Shown piece by piece: positions 25,128 through 34,130 of a stretch of DNA of 64,000 nucleotides. The notes under the pieces were generated by a model, which had not been told where the DNA came from, made no database searches, and saw only the letters and a list, made by a program, of their open reading frames with translations. Source of the DNA: Hyphomicrobiales bacterium (lineage in GTDB: Bacteria > Pseudomonadota > Alphaproteobacteria > Rhizobiales > Rhizobiaceae); assembly GCA_900473805.1 (NCBI GenBank), contig UCMS01000006.1, positions 1 to 64,000 of the forward strand, given 5' to 3'. A program made the translations under genes and the position numbers. Position 1 is the first letter of the stretch; each line of letters opens with the position of its first letter.

Positions 25128-26252
25128 TCAGTTGCCTCCCGTTGCCGACTGGCCGCCAGACTGGTTGCCCGGCTGGCGCGTGATTTCGTTGAGCGGCAGA
25201 TACGGCACCACGCCCTGCTTCTCGTCGATGATCACCTTGTTCGAATTGCGCAGGACATTCTCCATGGTTTCCAGGTAGATACGCTGACGGGTGACGTCTG
25301 GCGCCTTGGCATATTCGTCATAGATCGAGATGAAGCGCTGCGCTTCACCTTCCGCTTCCTTGACGACCTGATCCTTATAGGCGGCCGCCTCTTCGCGGAT
25401 CTGGGCCGACTGACCGCGGGCTTGACCAAGACGCTGGTTGGCGTACTGGTTGGCTTCCTCGACGAAACGATCCTCGTCCTGCTGGGCACGCTGCACTTCT
25501 TCAAAAGCCTCGGCCACTTCACGCGGAGGCGCGGCGTCTTCGATCGGCACGGCATTGATGGCAATACCCGCGCCATAATTGTCCATCGTGCCCTGGATGA
25601 TGTCGCGCACCTGCGTGGAGATGTCCTCACGGTTATCGCGGAAGACGTCCTGCGCGGGGCGACGACCGACCACTTCACGCATGGCGCTTTCGGCAACCTG
25701 CTGCAGGGTCTGCGACGGGTCTTCAAGATTGAAGAGATAGGCCTGCGGGTCCGAGACGGTGAACAGGACCGAGAACTGGACACTCACGATGTTCTGGTCG
25801 CCCGACAGCATAAGGCCGGCGCCCGGATTGTTGGAGGTCGCGCGGCTGCCGACATTCTGCTGCTGTTCGGTGACCTTGACGATCTCGACCTGTTCGATAG
25901 GCCAGAGATGGAAGTGGAGGCCCGGCATGGACACTTCTTCCTTCGGCTTGCCGAAACGAAGCTCCACGCCGCGCTCATCCGGCTGCACCGTGTAGATCGC
26001 CTGGATCGCCCAGAAGGCGATCAGCACGAGGCCGACTATCACGAAGGCGCCGCCATTGAAGCCGCCGGGCACGACGTTTTTCAGACGATCCTGACCGCGA
26101 CGGATGAGATCCTCGAGATCCGGGGGCTGATTGCCGCCACCGCCGCCGCCACGCGGCCGGTTCGGCCCCTGCCCCCAGGGGCCCTGATTGTTACCGCCGC
26201 CGCCGCCGCCCCAAGGACCGCCGCCGCCGCCGTTCTGATTGCTCCAGGGCAT
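25128..26252 (-). CDS. hflK: HflK, regulator of FtsH protease
   Basis: 374 residues. The first 45 are very glycine-rich, with Gly runs between Pro, Trp and Asn, as in HflK of other alphaproteobacteria; the membrane helix is 69-87, followed by the SPFH domain (YTVQPDERGVELRFG) and a coiled coil (EANQYANQRLGQARGQSAQIREEAAAYKD). First gene of the hflKC operon; AAAGAGGT is the ribosome site. Confidence 0.95.
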   Translation of the reverse strand: MPWSNQNGGGGGPWGGGGGGNNQGPWGQGPNRPRGGGGGGNQPPDLEDLIRRGQDRLKNVVPGGFNGGAFVIVGLVLIAFWAIQAIYTVQPDERGVELRFGKPKEEVSMPGLHFHLWPIEQVEIVKVTEQQQNVGSRATSNNPGAGLMLSGDQNIVSVQFSVLFTVSDPQAYLFNLEDPSQTLQQVAESAMREVVGRRPAQDVFRDNREDISTQVRDIIQGTMDNYGAGIAINAVPIEDAAPPREVAEAFEEVQRAQQDEDRFVEEANQYANQRLGQARGQSAQIREEAAAYKDQVVKEAEGEAQRFISIYDEYAKAPDVTRQRIYLETMENVLRNSNKVIIDEKQGVVPYLPLNEITRQPGNQSGGQSATGGN

Positions 26253-26404
26253 TCATACCTCTTTGCTGTAAATCGCTCCCAAGTCCTTGCGGTCGCGACG
26301 GTTGAGAGCCGCATCACGAAAGGTTCCACAGGGTTATAGGTATCGCAGCCCGGCCTTTCAACGCGAAGCGGCCAACTTCTTCATGAGACAGGGCAAATTT
26401 TCCG

Positions 26405-26929
26405 TTATCGGCCGGTCCTGCGACGGTATATCGCGTAGCGCGTCGGGTAATTGTCCTTTTCCCCCGCCGGAACGGCGGTTTCCTCGACCAGCTCGAAGAG
26501 ATCCGGCTCGATTGCAGGGAAATATGTATCGCCTTCGAGATCCGTCTCGACATGGGTCACGTGCAGCTCGTCGGCGTCAGCGATTGTCTGGCGATAGATC
26601 TCGCCGCCGCCGACGACGCATAGGGCGTCGGCGCCCGTCTCACGGGCCAGCACCCGCGCCTGCTCCAGCCCTTCTTTCACCGACGTCGCTGTCTCGACAC
26701 CGGGCATCTCGATCACGGCATTGCGGCTGACGATCACATGCGGTCGTCCCGGCAGGGGCTTCGAGCCGACCGACTCAAAAGTCTTGCGCCCCATCACCAG
26801 CGGCTTGCCCATGCTCAGCGCCTTGAAGCGTTTCAGATCGGTCGACAGCCGCCAGGGCATGTCGCCGTCCCGTCCGATGACACCATTGCGCGACACGGCC
26901 ACGATGATCAGCGTCTTGATGTCGCTCAT
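26405..26929 (-). CDS. folA: dihydrofolate reductase
   Basis: 174 residues. Reduces dihydrofolate, the by-product of ThyA, with NADPH. Motifs: VAVSRNGVIGRDGDMPWRLSTDLKRFK (with the active-site Asp), VMGRKTFES, RPHVIVSRN and LCVVGGGEIYRQ. It lies 21 bases downstream of thyA in the same direction, the classic pair that couples dTMP synthesis to folate recycling. Confidence 0.96.
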   Translation of the reverse strand: MSDIKTLIIVAVSRNGVIGRDGDMPWRLSTDLKRFKALSMGKPLVMGRKTFESVGSKPLPGRPHVIVSRNAVIEMPGVETATSVKEGLEQARVLARETGADALCVVGGGEIYRQTIADADELHVTHVETDLEGDTYFPAIEPDLFELVEETAVPAGEKDNYPTRYAIYRRRTGR

Positions 26930-26949
26930 TTTGCTGCCTCACCCTTCGC

Positions 26950-27744
26950 CTAGACGGCAATCGGCGCCTTGATGCTGGCATCGGCCTCATAGCCGATAAG
27001 GGTGAAATCTTCATAGGTGAAGGAGAAGATATCCCGGATGTCGGGATTAAGCTTCATCACCGGCAGCGCCTTCGGCGTCCGTGATAGCTGCAGCTTCGCC
27101 TGGTCGAAATGGTTCGCGTAAAGATGGGCATCGCCGAACGTGTGGATGAACTCACCCGGCTCGAGCCCCGTCACCTGCGCCACCATCAACGTCAGCAGCG
27201 CATAGGATGCAATGTTGAAGGGCACGCCAAGGAAGATGTCGGCCGAGCGCTGGTAAAGCTGGCAGGACAGACGTCCGTCCGCGACATAGAACTGGAACAG
27301 GCAGTGGCACGGCGGCAGCGCCATGTCCTCAACAAGCGCGGGGTTCCAGGCCGAAACGATATGACGGCGGGAATTCGGATTGGTCTTGATGCCCTCAATG
27401 AGGCGCGCGATCTGATCGATGTGCCCGCCGTCATAATCGGGCCAAGACCGCCACTGGGCACCATAGACGGGGCCGAGATTGCCGTCCTGATCGGCCCACT
27501 CATCCCAGATCGTCACCCCGTTTTCGCGCAGATAGCCGATATTGGTATCGCCCTTGAGGAACCAGAGAAGCTCGTGAATGATCGAGCGCAGATGCAGTTT
27601 TTTGGTCGTCACGACCGGGAAGCCGTCGGCGAGATCGAAGCGCATCTGGTATCCGAAGACGGAGCGCGTGCCGGTGCCGGTGCGGTCACCGCGATCGCTG
27701 CCGGTCTCCAGCACATGGCGAAGGAGGTCGTGATACTGGTGCAT
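26950..27744 (-). CDS. thyA: thymidylate synthase ThyA
   Basis: 264 residues from the ATG at 27744, equal to the E. coli enzyme; a start six codons upstream is less likely. The nucleophile is Cys146 in [23 protein letters not shown] and [19 protein letters not shown] are conserved. It methylates dUMP with methylenetetrahydrofolate. First gene of the thyA-folA pair. Confidence 0.97.
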   Translation of the reverse strand: MHQYHDLLRHVLETGSDRGDRTGTGTRSVFGYQMRFDLADGFPVVTTKKLHLRSIIHELLWFLKGDTNIGYLRENGVTIWDEWADQDGNLGPVYGAQWRSWPDYDGGHIDQIARLIEGIKTNPNSRRHIVSAWNPALVEDMALPPCHCLFQFYVADGRLSCQLYQRSADIFLGVPFNIASYALLTLMVAQVTGLEPGEFIHTFGDAHLYANHFDQAKLQLSRTPKALPVMKLNPDIRDIFSFTYEDFTLIGYEADASIKAPIAV

Positions 27745-27949
27745 GGGTCCCTGGCGAGTCATGGAGAATGCGGCATTCTAACCCCAACGCCACCGCGAAC
27801 CAAGCCGGCTTCCACGTTTTCCCCGTCCCAGCCACTGCCATGCGCCCCACCCGATCGAAAATGCCTGCAGAGTTTGGACTAGCCGAATCCATCTCACCTC
27901 TCCGATGAAGACGTCGGGCCAAAACCCGTGAAGATGAGGGAACGAACCG

Positions 27950-28681
27950 ATGAAGATGCCCGCCATTGTCGCAAAGCTGTTCGCATGCATCCTGCTGCTC
28001 GTCGCAACTGGACGAGCAGAGGCGCAAGCTCCCCAGGATTTTGTCGGCAACTGGACCGTGGAGGGCGGACCACTTGGCGCCTGCAGCATCAATCTCTCCG
28101 GACAGGCGATGGGCGGCCAGCTGAAGGCGACGACCTATACCTGCGTCGGCCCCATGTCCTTCGCCTGGGCCTGGGCACCGAATGGCAACGGGCTCACCAT
28201 TCTCGGCACGAACAACTTCCTGATCGCCACCCTCCGTCCGAACCGGGGCGTCCTGGTCGGGCAGCTGAACGACGGCAGTCTGGTGACGCTGAAACCGGCA
28301 AGCGGCCAGCGGATCGGCGCACCGCGTGTCGTCCAGGCACCGGCAGCGGCACCCGGGAAACGGGAGAACTGCCGCCGCCGCTACGACAACGACCGCTGCG
28401 CCGAGGCGACCGATCTCGTCCCGCCCTTCACCGGCAATGGCCCGGTGCGCGTGCAGGCGCTCAACCAGTTGAATATCCGCAGCAAGGAAGACATGAAGAG
28501 CCCGGTCATCGGCAAATTCGAAGTCGGCCAGTGCTTCCTCGTTGAATCCTGCCGCCAGACCCCGCAATGGGGTCTGCGCTGCCGCGTCCCGGTCGGCGAC
28601 AGCGGCCAGAAGGGCTACGTGATCAAGTATTTCAGCGACAAGACAGGCGACTACATCGTGTTCCGCAACCAGTGCCGCTGA
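27950..28681 (+). CDS. secreted protein with Inh-like and SH3-like domains
   Basis: 243 residues. A signal peptide (1-25, ending AEAQA) precedes a domain with the pattern VGNWTVEGG ... ACSINLSGQ ... CVGPMSF that resembles the AprI/Inh fold of metalloprotease inhibitors, with a likely disulphide. A linker rich in Ala and Pro leads to a C-terminal bacterial SH3 domain (VQALNQLNIRSKEDMKSPVIGKF ... GYVIKYF). The combination suggests a periplasmic or outer-face protein that binds a protease or the cell wall. Both assignments are by pattern. AGGGAACGAACCG lies upstream of the ATG. Confidence 0.7.
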   Translation: MKMPAIVAKLFACILLLVATGRAEAQAPQDFVGNWTVEGGPLGACSINLSGQAMGGQLKATTYTCVGPMSFAWAWAPNGNGLTILGTNNFLIATLRPNRGVLVGQLNDGSLVTLKPASGQRIGAPRVVQAPAAAPGKRENCRRRYDNDRCAEATDLVPPFTGNGPVRVQALNQLNIRSKEDMKSPVIGKFEVGQCFLVESCRQTPQWGLRCRVPVGDSGQKGYVIKYFSDKTGDYIVFRNQCR

Positions 28682-28740
28682 GGGTCCGGCAGAACCGGTC
28701 GCGCGATAGTTCGCACACCCTCTTTCCAACGGAGATGGAA

Positions 28741-29112
28741 ACACCTATATCAGCCTTGCCGGGGCTTGCTCCGGCTATGGCAATAAACGGTCGGTGTAAT
28801 AAACCTATTGGACCCGGGGGCGGTACCCGGCGCCTCCACCAAAAACCGGTCGGATCTGATGAGTGTTCAGACCGGCTTTTGATGGGGGCGAAATAGGATC
28901 GACAAGGGCGTAAAGATCGAACTTTTGCTCGGCATGATACCGCCGTTATCGGGTCACAAGTGTAGTTGCAAACGACAACAACGCTAAGGGTTATGCTCTC
29001 GCTGCCTAATGGCGGTGCGGGAAATCCGAACTAAGTCCTTGGGGTTAGCCCCTCAAGGCGGGGTCCGAAGGCACCTGGCAACAGAAGCCTTCACCTAACC
29101 TTCTCCCACCCT
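28741..29112 (+). ncRNA. ssrA: two-piece (circularly permuted) tmRNA
   Basis: The alphaproteobacterial permuted form. The acceptor piece comes first and ends with CGCCTCC-A-CCA (28831-28841), including an encoded CCA and a T-arm-like hairpin before it. A short loop with a hairpin (about 28842-28883) is removed. The coding piece starts at 28884 with GGGGGCGAAATAGGATCGAC; its GGGGGCG pairs with CGCCTCC and gives a G-U third pair, the alanine identity element. The tag frame at 28968-29009 encodes ANDNNAKGYALAA then TAA. Pseudoknot-like stems follow. The outer limits are approximate. Works in trans-translation with SmpB. Confidence 0.95.
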
Positions 29113-29273
29113 GTTTTCCGCCGTGCTCACACAAGGCTACCTTACGCGCCTACCCGTGCGCAGGAAAATGATGTATCCTTAGGCGAACCGCGTTCGCGCG
29201 ACGGGGCTTTTCGACACCGCTGCGCCGTGGCATATAGCCGTCGAAACGGCATGAGAAGGAAAGACAGGATCTG

Positions 29274-29777
29274 ATGGGGCACGACCACATTCGCTACGAC
29301 ATTCTGGCCCAGGACGCGCTGAGAAGTGTCATCCGCAAGGTTTTGACCGAAGTCGCCGCCACCGGACGTCTCCCGGGCGACCATCATTTCTTCATCACCT
29401 TCCTGACCGGGGCTCCGGGTGTGCGAATCTCGCAGCATCTGAAGGCCAAGTATGCCGAACAGATGACAATCGTCATCCAGCACCAGTTCTGGGAACTGAA
29501 GGTCACCGACAGCCAGTTCGAAATCGGCCTGTCCTTCTCCGACACCCCGGAAAAGCTGGTCATCCCCTTCAACGCCATCCGCGGCTTCTATGACCCCTCG
29601 GTCAATTTCGAGCTGGAATTCGACGTGCCGCTGGCGGACGAGGACGAAAACGACGCCGAGATCACCGCTTATCCGCTGGACGTGCCCGCAAAGGCGGAAG
29701 AGGCCGAAACTGCGGCGACCGAGGAAAAGAAGGAAGGCTCTGTGGTCTCCCTCGATGCCTTCCGCAAGAAGCAATAA
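29274..29777 (+). CDS. sspB: ClpXP adaptor SspB (alpha type)
   Basis: 167 residues. SspB-alpha proteins tether ssrA-tagged proteins to ClpXP. Here residues 1-120 form the substrate-binding domain (IRYDILAQDALRSVIRKVL, HFFITFLT, IVIQHQFWELKV), followed by an acidic, disordered linker and the terminal ClpX-binding motif VVSLDAFRKKQ. The gene lies about 160 bases downstream of ssrA, so the tag and its adaptor are encoded side by side. GGAAAGACAGGAT precedes the ATG. Confidence 0.95.
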   Translation: MGHDHIRYDILAQDALRSVIRKVLTEVAATGRLPGDHHFFITFLTGAPGVRISQHLKAKYAEQMTIVIQHQFWELKVTDSQFEIGLSFSDTPEKLVIPFNAIRGFYDPSVNFELEFDVPLADEDENDAEITAYPLDVPAKAEEAETAATEEKKEGSVVSLDAFRKKQ

Positions 29778-29789
29778 AGTCATGCCGAC

Positions 29790-29814
29790 AGCCAGCCCCA
29801 TGGGGCCGGCTTTT
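29790..29814 (+). terminator. terminator-like hairpin after sspB
   Basis: AGCCAGCCCC pairs with GGGGCCGGCT with one mismatch and is followed by TTTT. Confidence 0.55.
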
Positions 29815-29834
29815 CCACATTCGGGACAAAAGAC

Positions 29835-30032
29835 ATGGCTGCAGACATCGTCAATCTCCGCCAGTTCCGCAAGACCAAGGCGCGCGCCGAACGCGAGGCC
29901 ACAGCCGACCAGAACCGTCTGACTCACGGTCGAACGAAAGCTGAGAAGACGCTGACCCGTAAGCTGAACGCCCAAGCCTCCAAGCGGCTTGACCAGGGTC
30001 ATATCGAGACGCCGGACGACAACCAGGACTAA
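29835..30032 (+). CDS. DUF4169 family small protein
   Basis: 65 residues, highly basic and charged. The start ADIVNLRQFRKTKARAE and the later RLTHGRTKAEK are the DUF4169 signature, a family found in alphaproteobacteria without known function. It has a short acidic end (ETPDDNQD). It lies 57 bases after sspB in the same direction. Confidence 0.8.
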   Translation: MAADIVNLRQFRKTKARAEREATADQNRLTHGRTKAEKTLTRKLNAQASKRLDQGHIETPDDNQD

Positions 30033-30091
30033 CGCGCCTCGCCCGCCCGTTGAGGCACGAACCGTCTTAAAGCCGCGAGTCACTCAACGCC

Positions 30092-30340
30092 ATGATCCGC
30101 AAACGCTCCATCACCCTGCGTGGCCACCGCACGAGCTTTTCGGTCGAGGACGAGTTTCTAGCGGAATTGCAGGAGATGGCGACGGCTCGCGGCATCAGCT
30201 TCGCGGCCCTCATCGCCGAAGTCGACGAGAACCGCGCGACCAGTGCCAATCTGTCTTCCGCTCTGCGTCTTTACGTTCTGGCATATCTCAGGAAGGCGGC
30301 GGCGCCGGACGCATCCGACGCCTCGCGCTCCCCCGGATAG
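30092..30340 (+). CDS. ribbon-helix-helix domain protein
   Basis: 82 residues. The pattern KRSITLRGHRTSFSVEDEFLAELQEMATARGISFAALIAEVD matches the RHH_4 type ribbon-helix-helix, with the beta strand at RTSFSVE and two helices. Such small proteins bind DNA as dimers. No toxin gene is next to it. It follows the DUF4169 gene by 59 bases, and this pair is common in rhizobia. Convergent with the AsmA gene. Confidence 0.8.
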   Translation: MIRKRSITLRGHRTSFSVEDEFLAELQEMATARGISFAALIAEVDENRATSANLSSALRLYVLAYLRKAAAPDASDASRSPG

Positions 30341-30347
30341 AGCAATT

Positions 30348-33300
30348 TCACTGAACGCCGGGCAACCCTTCGAACGTCATGCCTGGCAGAGGCTGGCGCA
30401 CCACGCGCTCGCGCTGCGGGACGGGCAGGGCCGGCGCATCGGGAACACTGTCGGTGGTCGGGCCAGTCGGCTGATCCGTAGCTCCGTCAGACGGCACCGT
30501 TGGCGCAGCCTGTTGCTGCTGCTCCTGCAGCAACCGCTCCGCCTCGGCACGCTTCCGCGCGTCTTCTTGGGCCTGTGCCCGCTGTTGGGCATTCGCCCGG
30601 GCAAGGGCCGCTTCGCGCCTCAGCCTCTGTTTTTCGAGCACGCTCGACTGCAAAGCCTCGACCCGGCGCCGCTCCGTTTCGAAGGCCCGTAGAGACAGGA
30701 AATTGGTGATCTCGGTCACGTCCAGCCCGCGCTCCGGAGACAGGACGTCACCCGTCAGCATGAGCCGAAGATTAGGGGAAGCCCCCTCCATGGCGAAATC
30801 GCCGGCCCGAAGCGCAATGTCGACGTCCCCCTCCACTGTGCCGCTGTCGAAGTCGAGCCGGGCGCTGCCGTTGAGGGATGCGACTTCGGTTTGCACAACC
30901 GCATTCTGGACGCGAAGCGTCCGATCCGAGAGCGCAAAGGGAAGCGCGACCCCTTCGACGGTCGTCGTGCCACCGGACACCAGCGCACTGGTGATGGACC
31001 GGACCTTCTCCTGGTCCAGATCGGTCCCGAGCCCATCCGCCTCGGCAACAAGGCGAGGCAGAATGGTGAGGTCCAGGTCGCTGATCGCAAGCCGTGACAG
31101 CGTGACCTGACCGGAGCCGCTTGCACCGCCGATGAGTTCAGCCGCAGTCGCGCCGCTGCCCTCACCGACGAAAGTCAGGTCATAGGTTCCGGCCACGCCC
31201 TCCGACGGATCGAGGCCCCGCCTCAGGCGCAGCGCATTCAGGCTTCGTCTGAGATCGGCACCCTTCACGTCGAGCCGCGACTGCAGGAAGCCGTTTCCAT
31301 CACTATTGGCGAGCGACAGGCGGCCGGTCATGCTGCCGCCGAACCAGGCGCCCGAGATCTCGTCCAACGTCAGCTCTCCGGCTCTGGCCGTCAGCTTGGT
31401 GGAAACATCCGTCATTGCCTCGCCGATCCCCGGCCAGACCTGCTTTGCCGTCACGGCAAGATCGAGATCGGCTGTCAGGCTGCTCTTTGCGAACGGCGAC
31501 GCCGCAAGCGCGCCGGAGCTCGGATCACGGACGGGGCCGAGCAGGCTCTCGGCAAGCCAGTCCATATCGAGACTGTCGAGGGCAAGGGTGCCCGTCGCGG
31601 TCGGCACGGCACCCCGAAGGTCGAGCATCCCCTGCCCCGAGACCGCTTGTCCGGCGATCGTCGACCGCAGATCGTCGATCGTCACCTGTCCGGCCGCAAG
31701 CCCAAGCTTGGCGTTCATCGTTGTGGGAACGCCAGCTTGCAGGCCGGGTAGAGCAGCCCCGAGCGCCATCAGATAGGGACCGACATCCTCGCTTTCAGCC
31801 GAGACGTCCCAGTCTCCGTCGAGCACATACGGACCGTCCATGCCCGTCAACCGGCCGGTCGCAGCCAGCTTCGATCGCGCACCGTCGAAGCGGATATCCG
31901 CCTCTGCCTCCTTGGCATTTCGTCCGTCCAGCACGAGGCTGAGACGGCCGCCTTCCCCAACCGGCCAGGGCAGCGGCTGGAGACCCGCCTGCCCCATCAG
32001 GATCTGCGCCTCGTCGTTCTCGACGCTGAGGTCCACCTTGCCTCCGTCACCGCCCGCCAGTGCAGAAAGGGTCGGCGCGGTCACCGAAAAGTTCGTGCGG
32101 CTGCCGTTGGAGCTGCCACCTCCGCTGACACGCACCGCCCCGCCCCCTTCAAGAGCAATATCTGCAGCAATGTCGGTATCTGCATACCAATCGGCACTCT
32201 CAGCCAATCGCTTCAGGACAGGTCGTCCTGGAAAGCGCTCGTCGAGCAGCGAAAGGAAGGCAGAGGGATCTTTCGACCGCAGGGCTACACGGCCCTCCCC
32301 GTCAATAACGCCGGCAGAGAGGGCCAATGCCCCACTCATGTCGAAGGACGCGCCTGCGACATTTCCGAGCTTCATGCGCTCGACCGAGAGCCGGTCTCCC
32401 TCAAAGCTGACGATGCCGTCGACATCGCCGATATCGATGCCGAAGGCCGTCAGTCGTCCAAGCTTCAGCCGCGCGGCGATCCTTTCAGCCAAGAGATTGC
32501 GTTCGGCATCCTCGCCGACGACCAGTGCCGCGATGGCGCGGGCTGCGTCGAGATCGAGCCCCGCCCCGGAAAGGTCGACGGACAGGCTCGGCGCAGCACC
32601 CGCGCCCGATTCGCGCTCGAGGCGGCCCTTCAACGGCTTGTCGCCCACGGCAAGCTCCAGCTTCTCGAAGCGCTGCAGCTCGCTGGTCAGATTGACCGTG
32701 GCGGAAAAGCCCGCAGATCGCAGCTGCCGGATCGCGGGATCGACTTTGCCGGAAATCCAGGTGGCAAGACCGGACGGCTGGGTCGACGCGACCAGCAGAT
32801 GACCGTCGAAGGAGGGTGTACCGGCAAGATTCAATCGACCGTCCGCCTCGACTTGCGTGCGGCCCGGCAGCACAGCCACAGCACGGTCGACCGTCCAGCC
32901 GGTGCCTGCGGGCCGGACGTCGAGCTGGATATCGCGAAAGACGGTGTCGCCCGCGAGGATCGCCGGAAGCTTCAGTGTTGCCCGCCCGGGGACTTTCGGA
33001 ATCGGGATCCGGGCAGCCGTCTCAAGGAGTAGCGTCAAGCGCTGCTGCAGCGAAACGGTCCCATTGCGGGCCGTCTTTGCCGCCCGGCTACCATCAGCAG
33101 CAAGCCGGTTCACATCGACCTGCTGCCCCTCTGCGGTCAGCAGGAATTCGGGCTTTGCCCCAGTGTCGAGCTTCGCCTCCCCCGTGATCACATAGGGATC
33201 TGCGGCATCGCCGAGCTCAAGCCGATAGGAGGGGACGACAACGCTCTCATTGGTCAGTTCGAAGGCACCGCGCGCCCGGGGGCCAGATGGGGCCGTAGCC

Positions 33301-34058
33301 GTATCGGCTGCAGGTGGCGCAGCCTCTTTCCAGGCGGAGAGAAATTGCCCCTTATAGATCGGCCGGCCCTGTTCCAGTGCCAGTTCGCCTTCCAGCGACA
33401 GATCGAAGGGTTGCACATCGGGTTCGATCCTGATCCGGATCGGCAGGCTTCCGTTGACGGTCTCGGAACTGGTGAGCGCAAACCCGCCGATCTGACCGTC
33501 CAGGGATGCACGGCCGGAAACGGACCAGGGACCAGCCAAGGTGCGGGCGGAAATATCCGCGTCGAGGTCGGACAGAACACGGTTGCGGCCGGATTGTTCG
33601 TCGATGAACTCGATGAGGCCATCGGAGACGGAGACCTTCTCCAGGATCACGGTCCGGGCCGGAATGCTCGGACGGCTGCCCCGCAGCCAGTCCAGCGTAC
33701 CGTCGGCAAGAAGCCGGACGCGGGCGCGCGGCTGTTCAATCCGCATGTCGAAGATCCGCGCCTCACCCGACAGGAACGGCGCCAGTTCCGCATCGAGTGA
33801 AAAACGCGCCACCTGGACCAGCGGCGATCCGTCGACATCGGCACCGACCGTGACGTCTTCCATGGTCACCGAGGGAAACGGCAGGATACGGGCGCTGACT
33901 GCCCCGTGCACCACGACCTTCTTGCCCAAAAGCTGGCTTGCCCGGCTCTCGAAATCCTGTCGAAAATTGGTCCAGTCGACGAAAAGCGGCGCCAACAGCG
34001 CGGCAAACAGCGCCACCACAAGAAGGCCGCCGAGCGTTACCAGAATGCGTCCGAGCAC
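30348..34058 (-). CDS. giant AsmA-family protein
   Basis: About 1236 residues. An N-terminal membrane helix (RILVTLGGLLVVALFAALLAP) and FVDWTNFRQDFESRAS open an AsmA domain; the C-terminus (about 1000-1130) has the AsmA_2-like LRRSLNALRLRRGLDPSEG ... GSGQVTLSRLAISDLDL. Such proteins are thought to carry phospholipids between the two membranes. I take the GTG at 34058 because AAGGGAG lies eight bases upstream and relatives begin at this point; a TTG 13 codons further up has no ribosome site. The last 100 residues are Gln/Ala/Arg-rich and coiled-coil-like, then Pro/Thr-rich. Confidence 0.9.
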   Translation of the reverse strand: MLGRILVTLGGLLVVALFAALLAPLFVDWTNFRQDFESRASQLLGKKVVVHGAVSARILPFPSVTMEDVTVGADVDGSPLVQVARFSLDAELAPFLSGEARIFDMRIEQPRARVRLLADGTLDWLRGSRPSIPARTVILEKVSVSDGLIEFIDEQSGRNRVLSDLDADISARTLAGPWSVSGRASLDGQIGGFALTSSETVNGSLPIRIRIEPDVQPFDLSLEGELALEQGRPIYKGQFLSAWKEAAPPAADTATAPSGPRARGAFELTNESVVVPSYRLELGDAADPYVITGEAKLDTGAKPEFLLTAEGQQVDVNRLAADGSRAAKTARNGTVSLQQRLTLLLETAARIPIPKVPGRATLKLPAILAGDTVFRDIQLDVRPAGTGWTVDRAVAVLPGRTQVEADGRLNLAGTPSFDGHLLVASTQPSGLATWISGKVDPAIRQLRSAGFSATVNLTSELQRFEKLELAVGDKPLKGRLERESGAGAAPSLSVDLSGAGLDLDAARAIAALVVGEDAERNLLAERIAARLKLGRLTAFGIDIGDVDGIVSFEGDRLSVERMKLGNVAGASFDMSGALALSAGVIDGEGRVALRSKDPSAFLSLLDERFPGRPVLKRLAESADWYADTDIAADIALEGGGAVRVSGGGSSNGSRTNFSVTAPTLSALAGGDGGKVDLSVENDEAQILMGQAGLQPLPWPVGEGGRLSLVLDGRNAKEAEADIRFDGARSKLAATGRLTGMDGPYVLDGDWDVSAESEDVGPYLMALGAALPGLQAGVPTTMNAKLGLAAGQVTIDDLRSTIAGQAVSGQGMLDLRGAVPTATGTLALDSLDMDWLAESLLGPVRDPSSGALAASPFAKSSLTADLDLAVTAKQVWPGIGEAMTDVSTKLTARAGELTLDEISGAWFGGSMTGRLSLANSDGNGFLQSRLDVKGADLRRSLNALRLRRGLDPSEGVAGTYDLTFVGEGSGATAAELIGGASGSGQVTLSRLAISDLDLTILPRLVAEADGLGTDLDQEKVRSITSALVSGGTTTVEGVALPFALSDRTLRVQNAVVQTEVASLNGSARLDFDSGTVEGDVDIALRAGDFAMEGASPNLRLMLTGDVLSPERGLDVTEITNFLSLRAFETERRRVEALQSSVLEKQRLRREAALARANAQQRAQAQEDARKRAEAERLLQEQQQQAAPTVPSDGATDQPTGPTTDSVPDAPALPVPQRERVVRQPLPGMTFEGLPGVQ

Positions 34059-34130
34059 CAATGCCACTCCCTTGATTTCGGCCGCAGGGTAACTCAATTC
34101 CCCGTGGTAGCAAGCCGTAAGGTCTTGTAG

